From Arenibacterium halophilum (GTDB lineage: Bacteria; Pseudomonadota; Alphaproteobacteria; Rhodobacterales; Rhodobacteraceae): a stretch of 64,000 bases of DNA. A program made the position numbers and the translations under genes. Positions 59,486-64,000 of this stretch are shown piece by piece. The notes beneath the pieces are model-generated. The model was given only the letters and a program-made list of their open reading frames with translations. It did not search any database and was not told where the DNA came from. Every line of letters begins with the position of its first letter. The stretch's first letter is position 1. Location: the NCBI RefSeq assembly GCF_005938225.1, contig NZ_VCPC01000006.1:62001-126000 (forward strand), given 5' to 3'.

Positions 59486-60502
59486 TTACTTGCCCAGCTT
59501 GTCGCGGACGGCGGTCACGGCTTCGACGACGTCGGGCCCGCCATCGGCGGCCCACTTGTCCCAGTATCCGGCCCAGTGGCTTTCATAGCGCTTCACGTCT
59601 TCCGGATCCGCCTCGACGATGGTCATCGTCTCGCGCATCTGTACCACGGCATCGTCATTGGCTTTCTTGCGTGCAGCCGCAAACGAGGCCTGGTTCTCGC
59701 GAACCGCACTATCGACCGCCTGACGGAAATCCTCTGGCAGATCGTCGTAGATGCCTTGATTGATCATCACGTATTCGATGCCGGTGTGCGGGTCACAGAA
59801 ATACCCCCAGTCCAGGAACTCGGTCCATTTCGACCCGGTGATGTTCGCCGCGCCGGTAAAGACCGCATCGACCACGCCGCGATGCATCGCTTCGGGCACT
59901 TCGGCCGTGGTCAGCGTCACCGCCGCACCGCCGTACTCGCGGATGATATCGCCTTGTTCGGGGCTGGACCCACGGGCGTTGCGCCCTTTGAAATCCTCAA
60001 GCTTCGTGATCGGCTCGCCCCGGCCATAGGCGTTCTGCGGCCAGTTCTGACCCGACCAGAGCAGCATCTGGCAGCCCTGCGAATTGAGCTTCTTGTTGAT
60101 CAGCGGCACCAGCGCCTCCATCGCGCTTTCCGCCTCTTCGGCGTTGCGCATCAGGAACGGCAAGCCCGGCACGGCGGCGACCTTGGTCGTGCCGGCGATG
60201 AAGCCCTGATAGCCAAGCGCCATCTGCACCTGCCCCTGTCCCAGCACGGGCACGGCCTCGGTTGCCTTGAACGGCATTTCTCCGGCGGTGCGGACGGTGA
60301 TGTCCAGCTCTCCGTTCGTGCGTTCGCGAATGTCATCCGCCAGCGCCATGTAAAGATTGGTCAGGGAATGCCCCGGCCCGTAGTAGATCGTGAAATCCCA
60401 CTTCATCGCCTTGGCGAAGGCGCGGGACCCCGACGCGGTGATCAGACCGGCCGCCCCCATGCCCTGAAGCACGGATCGTCTCGTCATTCCAGTGAACGTC
60501 AT
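59486..60502 (-). CDS. TRAP transporter substrate-binding protein (DctP family)
   Basis: 338 residues from the ATG at 60502 (GGGAGGAAACC upstream). The N-terminus MTRRSVLQGMGAAGLI at residues 6-21 has twin arginines and a hydrophobic stretch, so Tat export is possible. MKWDFTIYYGPGHSLTNLYM, MLLWSGQNWPQNAYGRGEPI and VTLTTAEVPEAMHRGVVDAV are DctP features, including the region with the ligand-binding arginine. It feeds the DctQM-type membrane pair encoded upstream in the same operon. Confidence 0.92.
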   Translation of the reverse strand: MTFTGMTRRSVLQGMGAAGLITASGSRAFAKAMKWDFTIYYGPGHSLTNLYMALADDIRERTNGELDITVRTAGEMPFKATEAVPVLGQGQVQMALGYQGFIAGTTKVAAVPGLPFLMRNAEEAESAMEALVPLINKKLNSQGCQMLLWSGQNWPQNAYGRGEPITKLEDFKGRNARGSSPEQGDIIREYGGAAVTLTTAEVPEAMHRGVVDAVFTGAANITGSKWTEFLDWGYFCDPHTGIEYVMINQGIYDDLPEDFRQAVDSAVRENQASFAAARKKANDDAVVQMRETMTIVEADPEDVKRYESHWAGYWDKWAADGGPDVVEAVTAVRDKLGK

Positions 60503-60537
60503 GGTTTCCTCCCTATGGACGTGTTTTTTGTTGTGTG

Positions 60538-61371
60538 TCAGCGCGTGACGGCCATCTGGTCGGGCAGCCAAAGGGCAATGCCCGGCACGAACCACATGAC
60601 AAGCAGGAACCCGAGCATGATGATCACGTAGGGCAGCGCCCCCATGGCCACGTCGGTGAATTTGGTTCCGCGCCCGCCTATGCCGTGCAACACGAAAAGA
60701 TTGAGCCCGATCGGCGGCGTGATCATCCCGATTTCGATCAGAACAACCACCGCGACGCCAAACCAGATCAGGTCGAACCCGGCGGCGGTGATGATCGGAT
60801 AAAGGACGGGCAGTGTCAGCAGCATCATCGACGAGCCGTCGATCAGGCAGCCAAGCAGGATATAAAGCACCACGATCGCAAGGAAGAGCACAAAGGTCGG
60901 CAACTCCAGCGAGATCACCCAGGTCGTCAACGACCGGCTGATGCCCGAATAGACCAGCGCATAGCTGAAGACCTGCGCCGCCACGACGATGATCAGAACC
61001 ATGCAAGTGGTCTTTACGGCGGCCAGATGCGCCTGCTTGATGTTGTCCCAGCTCAGCCCACGATACAGCGCGGCGATCACGAAGCTGGCCACCACGCCGA
61101 TGGCCGCCGCCTCGGTCGCCGTCGCCCAGCCAAGATAGATCGACCCCATGACGAAAAGGATCAGGGCGAACAGCGGCACGATGTCGAACAGGGCGCGCAG
61201 GCGGTCGGACATACGCACCTCGGTGGTGTCCACGGGGGCCAGAGAGGGGTCGAGCACGCCGCGCAGGGCGATATATCCCATGAACAGCGCGGCCAGCAGC
61301 AGGCCGGGAAGCACACCGGCGATGAACAGTTTGGCCACCGACACCTCGACGATGGAGCAATAGATGATCAT
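60538..61371 (-). CDS. TRAP large permease (DctM family), C-terminal part
   Basis: 277 residues. MIIYCSIVEVSVAKLFIAGV continues exactly where the upstream gene ends in GILIPPSI, a point that is inside a single continuous segment in normal DctM proteins. Later motifs LGCLIDGSSMMLLTLPVLYP and IGMITPPIGLNLFVL are DctM hallmarks. The start ATG overlaps the upstream stop as TGATG, and one base is missing compared with an uninterrupted frame, so this is a frameshift mutation, read error or real split with coupled translation. About eight spans lie in this part. Confidence 0.85.
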   Translation of the reverse strand: MIIYCSIVEVSVAKLFIAGVLPGLLLAALFMGYIALRGVLDPSLAPVDTTEVRMSDRLRALFDIVPLFALILFVMGSIYLGWATATEAAAIGVVASFVIAALYRGLSWDNIKQAHLAAVKTTCMVLIIVVAAQVFSYALVYSGISRSLTTWVISLELPTFVLFLAIVVLYILLGCLIDGSSMMLLTLPVLYPIITAAGFDLIWFGVAVVVLIEIGMITPPIGLNLFVLHGIGGRGTKFTDVAMGALPYVIIMLGFLLVMWFVPGIALWLPDQMAVTR

Positions 61372-61850
61372 CAGATCGACGGCGGGATCAGGATACCAAG
61401 CGTGCCGCCCGCCGCGAGCGATCCAAAGATCATCCGCGTGTCATAACCCCGCTGGCGCAGTTCCGGGATGGTGACGGTGCCGATCGTCCCGGCTGTCGCC
61501 ACGCTCGACCCGCAGGCGGCGGCGAAGACGGAACAGGCCACGACGTTGGATTGAAGCAGCCCGCCGGGCAGAAACCGCAACCAGATTGCCAGAGCAGCAT
61601 CGAACCGCTCGGCGATCCCGCAGCGCAGGATGATCGCGCCCATCACGATGAAAAGCGGCACCGGAGACAGGGTGAAACTGTTGATCGAGTTCCAGCTGAT
61701 CGAGCCGAGCGACAGAAGCGTCCGCGCGCCCCCTTCAAGATACAGGCCGGTCATCCCGGTGGTCATCAGGGCAATGGCAATCCACACGCCCGAGGCAAGC
61801 AGCACGAAAAGAAGGCCGACAATGACGGCGGAAAAGGCAACAAGTGTCAC
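61371..61850 (-). CDS. TRAP large permease (DctM family), N-terminal part
   Basis: 159 residues from a GTG at 61850 that overlaps the small-permease stop as GTGA. FTLSPVPLFIVMGAIILRCGIAER and FAAACGSSVATAGTIGTV are DctM N-terminal signatures. It stops at 61371-61373 directly after GGTLGILIPPSI. Together with the next gene (277 residues) it gives the usual DctM length of about 437. Without repair or frameshifting the importer would depend on reassembly of two fragments. Confidence 0.85.
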   Translation of the reverse strand: MTLVAFSAVIVGLLFVLLASGVWIAIALMTTGMTGLYLEGGARTLLSLGSISWNSINSFTLSPVPLFIVMGAIILRCGIAERFDAALAIWLRFLPGGLLQSNVVACSVFAAACGSSVATAGTIGTVTIPELRQRGYDTRMIFGSLAAGGTLGILIPPSI

Positions 61851-62446
61851 AGGAAATCCTCCGCGCCAGTGTTTGACAGGCGGACAGGACCGTCCGGCCA
61901 GATGGCGACAAACCCCGCCCGCAGCATCGTGCTGAACATTGCGAAGGTCAGCAGGATCGACCCGACAGGCATCACAACCATCGGGATCCACAAAGGCGTC
62001 CGCGTGATGAAGATCGACGTCGCGCCGCTTTTCTCGGTGGCAAGCACGAAGGTGAAGATGTGGTAAGAGTAGACCACCAGCGTGGCCGTCGCGATCCCGG
62101 CAATCAGGAAGTTCACAATCGCCGCCGCCCGCCCCAAGATCAGCGAGTGGATCAGTTCGACCCGGATGAAGCCGCCATTGCGAAACGTCCACGCCAGCCC
62201 GAGGTAGACGGTCGCCGCAAGCAGATACCCCGCATACTCCGCAGAGATCAGCGTCGAGATGCCAAAGAACGATCGCAGCACGACCTCGGCGCAAACGATC
62301 ACGGTCGTCACGGCGATGGCGAGCGCCGAGACCACCATCGCCCCGGTCTCGATCCCGCGCGCGATCCGGTCCACCTTAGCGGCAAGCCTGATCACAGCGG
62401 ACACTCCCTCATCCGATTTCTTGCGCTCAGTGGTCGTCATTTCCAT
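61847..62446 (-). CDS. TRAP small permease (DctQ family)
   Basis: 199 residues from the ATG at 62446; the start is uncertain because the frame stays open to 62602 and no strong ribosome site marks either ATG (62446 or 62440). Four hydrophobic segments, with TGAMVVSALAIAVTTVIVCAEVVLR and YLGLAWTFRNGGFIRVEL typical of DctQ. First gene of the importer cluster in transcription order, overlapping the large permease start by GTGA. Confidence 0.82.
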   Translation of the reverse strand: MEMTTTERKKSDEGVSAVIRLAAKVDRIARGIETGAMVVSALAIAVTTVIVCAEVVLRSFFGISTLISAEYAGYLLAATVYLGLAWTFRNGGFIRVELIHSLILGRAAAIVNFLIAGIATATLVVYSYHIFTFVLATEKSGATSIFITRTPLWIPMVVMPVGSILLTFAMFSTMLRAGFVAIWPDGPVRLSNTGAEDFL

Positions 62447-63011
62447 TGTCACGGCATGTCCCGACTTCTTCTCGATCCCGACCATGCCCGACGCCTGGTG
62501 CCGGACACGTCCGAAACCGTCAGTCTGACTTGGGCAAAGGACCCTCCCATGTCTTGGCGACCTCCCCGTCGCCAGTCCGGGCTGCAAGGCCCGGTCTGAC
62601 AATTGGTATCACGGGAATGCATCATCAAAATCATCAATAATGTGATGGTTTCCATCGGTTCCTCTGATGGTTTAAAAAGGCGCGGCTCAGGACTATCCTT
62701 ATGTAATTCATAGACTTGTGCAGAAATTCGGCTAGCCGAACGGCAGGCTCATTCCGTGGCACGGCCAACCCAGGCGAAAGACACGCAAAGCCCGTTGATC
62801 GCCATATCGAAGTGGGCTTGGCGCGCGGCGCGCGCCAACGGCCGTTCGATCGGCAACCGAGGTCACTTTTTGCGGGCGCTCACGACCCGGCTGCCCCATT
62901 CGGCGCCTGCCCGACCGCAAAGCTGACGCGCGGGCCCGGCATCCCGAATCTGGAATTCCTGGTCTCGCCAAAGCGGGTCACGTCGATGCCGCCCGTCCAC
63001 ATCCGGGGCGG
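62447..63011. other. Intergenic region before the TRAP operon, 565 bp
   Basis: Probably holds the promoter of the DctQMP operon and the end of the RibB-like transcript. TGATGGTTT occurs at 62643-62651 and 62665-62673, 22 bp apart (two helical turns), in an AT-rich part, and could be a regulator site. From about 62740 to 63010 the sequence is GC-rich but no protein family was recognised on either strand. Confidence 0.4.
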
Positions 63012-63653
63012 TTACCCGTGCAAGTCGCGCGCCACCAGGCCCGCATCGACCATCTTGAACCCTTCGCGCGCGGCAAACTCGCGTGTCTGTGCGGCGTCTG
63101 CAATGGAACCGTCCCGGGTCATGATCGCGCAGATCACGGCTGCGGGGGTCCGGCCTGCGGCGCGGCAGATCTCCACGCCGGCGGCAGCCGCGCTTGGCCG
63201 AAGCAGCAGTTCTTCCGTCTCCACGCGGATCGGAAAGACATGCCCGGGCGAAACCACATCCTCCCGCCCTGCGTCTGCGCGAATTGCCGTCGCAATGGTC
63301 AGGGCCCTGTCACGTGCCGAGATCCCGGTCGAAATCCCGTCCCGCGCCTCGATGGACACCGTGAACGCCGTGCCAAACCGCGACCGGTTGGTCTGCGGCA
63401 TCAGCGTAAGGTTCAGCCTGTCCGCAATCGTTTCGTCGAGAGAAAGACAGACAAGACCCCGGGCATGGCGGGCGAAGAAGTTCACGGCATCCGCATCCGC
63501 GCAGTCGGCGGGCACGATCAGCGTGCCTTCCCGCCCATGCCGGCCACGTTCGACCACCACGAACATCCGCCCCGCGCGGGCTTCCTCTACGATCTCGTCA
63601 AAGCTGACGAAATCCCGATCAACCTGCGTCTCTATTGGTGCCGCCATGTTCAT
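63012..63653 (-). CDS. RibB-like (DHBP synthase fold) protein lacking catalytic residues
   Basis: 213 residues from the ATG at 63653, with AAGGGGG 9 nt upstream. The fold is clear from RFGTAFTVSIEARDGISTGISARDRALTI and SPGHVFPIRVE. The acidic active-site loop of true RibB (DDEDRENEGD) reads ERGRHGREGT, keeping only the EG, and the metal-binding GGHTEA reads PSAAAA. It is therefore unlikely to make 3,4-dihydroxy-2-butanone 4-phosphate. Located between an RraA-like aldolase gene (19 bp upstream) and a TRAP importer, it may have a different catabolic or regulatory role. Confidence 0.8.
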   Translation of the reverse strand: MNMAAPIETQVDRDFVSFDEIVEEARAGRMFVVVERGRHGREGTLIVPADCADADAVNFFARHARGLVCLSLDETIADRLNLTLMPQTNRSRFGTAFTVSIEARDGISTGISARDRALTIATAIRADAGREDVVSPGHVFPIRVETEELLLRPSAAAAGVEICRAAGRTPAAVICAIMTRDGSIADAAQTREFAAREGFKMVDAGLVARDLHG

Positions 63654-63672
63654 CCGATAGCCCCCTTGCCCA

Positions 63673-64000
63673 TCACTGGGCGTCGCGCCACGTATTCTCG
63701 ACCATTTGCAGGCCGCAGGCCTCCACGTCTTTCTGAAGCCCGAGGAGTTCATACATGCTGCTGCCGTCGTCGAGCTTGCTGCGAAAGGCCTCTTCCTTCG
63801 CGGCGCGCGCTTCCGCGTTCTCGACAGCGGGGGCAACCAGCTCGGGCGGGATGACAAGCACGCCATCGTCATCCGCGACAATCAGATCGCCGGGATTGAC
63901 GGTGACGCCCGCAACCACCATCGGCACATTCACCGAACCTGGCCCCCTCTTTTCGGGGTGCGACACGGCGATCGCGGTGGAAAACACCGGAAATGCCATC
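63673..64000 (-). CDS. RraA/HMG aldolase-like protein, 5' end outside window
   Basis: The visible 109 codons are the C-terminal half: FPVFSTAIAVSHPEKRGPGS, VPMVVAGVTVNPGDLIVADDDG and VLVIPPELV match the RraA / 4-hydroxy-4-methyl-2-oxoglutarate aldolase family. The frame is open to the right edge. An ATG at 63999 is probably internal, since in the family a catalytic GxxxRD region precedes the FPVFS segment. Aldolase members release pyruvate from hydroxy-oxo-dicarboxylates, which would fit the LigI-like lactonase of the same strand. Confidence 0.82.
   Translation of the reverse strand, partial: MAFPVFSTAIAVSHPEKRGPGSVNVPMVVAGVTVNPGDLIVADDDGVLVIPPELVAPAVENAEARAAKEEAFRSKLDDGSSMYELLGLQKDVEACGLQMVENTWRDAQ

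Noticed and set aside
56901-60631. Long plus-strand frames (about 440-464 codons each) opposite the monooxygenase, LldD-like and DctP-like genes.
   Set aside because: Composition is dominated by Arg, His, Gly and Ala without domain motifs, typical of antisense frames in GC-rich genes; the minus-strand genes carry clear family signatures.
1-64000. Mobile elements, CRISPR arrays, tRNA/rRNA genes, phage or integration sites.
   Set aside because: No transposase, integrase, regularly spaced repeats or recognisable structural RNA was found when reading either strand; composition looks uniform apart from promoter gaps.

Overview
The window is GC-rich, densely coded DNA with short intergenic gaps, many ATGA, GTGA and TGATG start-stop overlaps, and strong GGAG-type ribosome binding sites. 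Gene content (several ABC and TRAP uptake systems, GntR/FCD and LysR regulators, CaiB-type CoA transferases, FAD-dependent amine oxidases) suggests an alphaproteobacterium, most likely a Rhodobacterales (Roseobacter-type) member. This placement is an inference from gene content; no rRNA, tRNA, IS element, CRISPR array or phage gene was seen. Nearly everything encodes catabolism of organic acids, amines, amides or peptides.

Layout. (1) 1-12 kb: two homologous polyamine/spermidine-type ABC importers facing each other (2.6-6.5 kb on +, 7.9-11.9 kb on -). Each is accompanied by a DadA-like FAD oxidoreductase, and an MlrC-like M81 protein is cut by the left edge. (2) 12-17 kb: acyl-CoA ligase, a degenerate amidohydrolase, an amidase and a LysR regulator. 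(3) 17-27 kb: a GntR/FCD regulator, then MmgE/PrpD, NAD epimerase and aldehyde dehydrogenase on -, a tricarballylate-dehydrogenase-like flavoprotein on +, and PrpF-like isomerase, isocitrate-lyase/PEP-mutase-like lyase and a CoA transferase on -. (4) 27-46 kb, all on +: a branched-chain-type ABC importer operon with two dehydrogenases, a metallo-beta-lactamase-fold hydrolase, a second GntR/FCD regulator and an isochorismatase-like protein. These are followed by a CoA-ester operon (MaoC-type hydratase, two tandem family III CoA transferases, HTD2-like hydratase, CitE-like lyase), then a TAXI-TRAP importer with a two-piece AtuA-type protein. (5) 46-55 kb: 2,2-dialkylglycine decarboxylase, an Lrp regulator, an oligopeptide ABC importer and an M20 amidohydrolase. 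(6) 55-64 kb, all on -: LysR, a LigI-like lactonase, an interrupted flavin monooxygenase gene, a FMN 2-hydroxyacid dehydrogenase, a DctPQM TRAP importer whose large permease gene is frameshifted, a RibB-like protein without its catalytic residues, and the end of an RraA/HMG-aldolase-like gene.

The most interesting part is 17-46 kb. Two different operator-like sequences recur in its promoters. Motif A (15 bp, TGTTGAnTGTTGACA and its palindromic form TGTCAACTGTTGACA) occurs five times, at 17198, 21910, 25682, 27093 and 41215. Motif B (ATAATGCATTAT and variants) occurs about six times between 26.9 and 41.3 kb. In front of both solute-binding-protein genes (27.1 and 41.2 kb) the two motifs sit together with the same centre-to-centre distance of 23.5 bp, A covering a TTGACA -35 box and B covering the -10 region. 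This suggests one jointly controlled catabolic regulon of about 28 kb with two importers and two GntR-type regulators. Its enzymes (dehydrogenation, double-bond isomerisation, hydration, C-C lyase, CoA transfer, second hydration, citramalyl/malyl-CoA-type cleavage) would suit degradation of a branched or unsaturated di- or tricarboxylic acid. No known pathway matches the full set, so the substrate is unknown.
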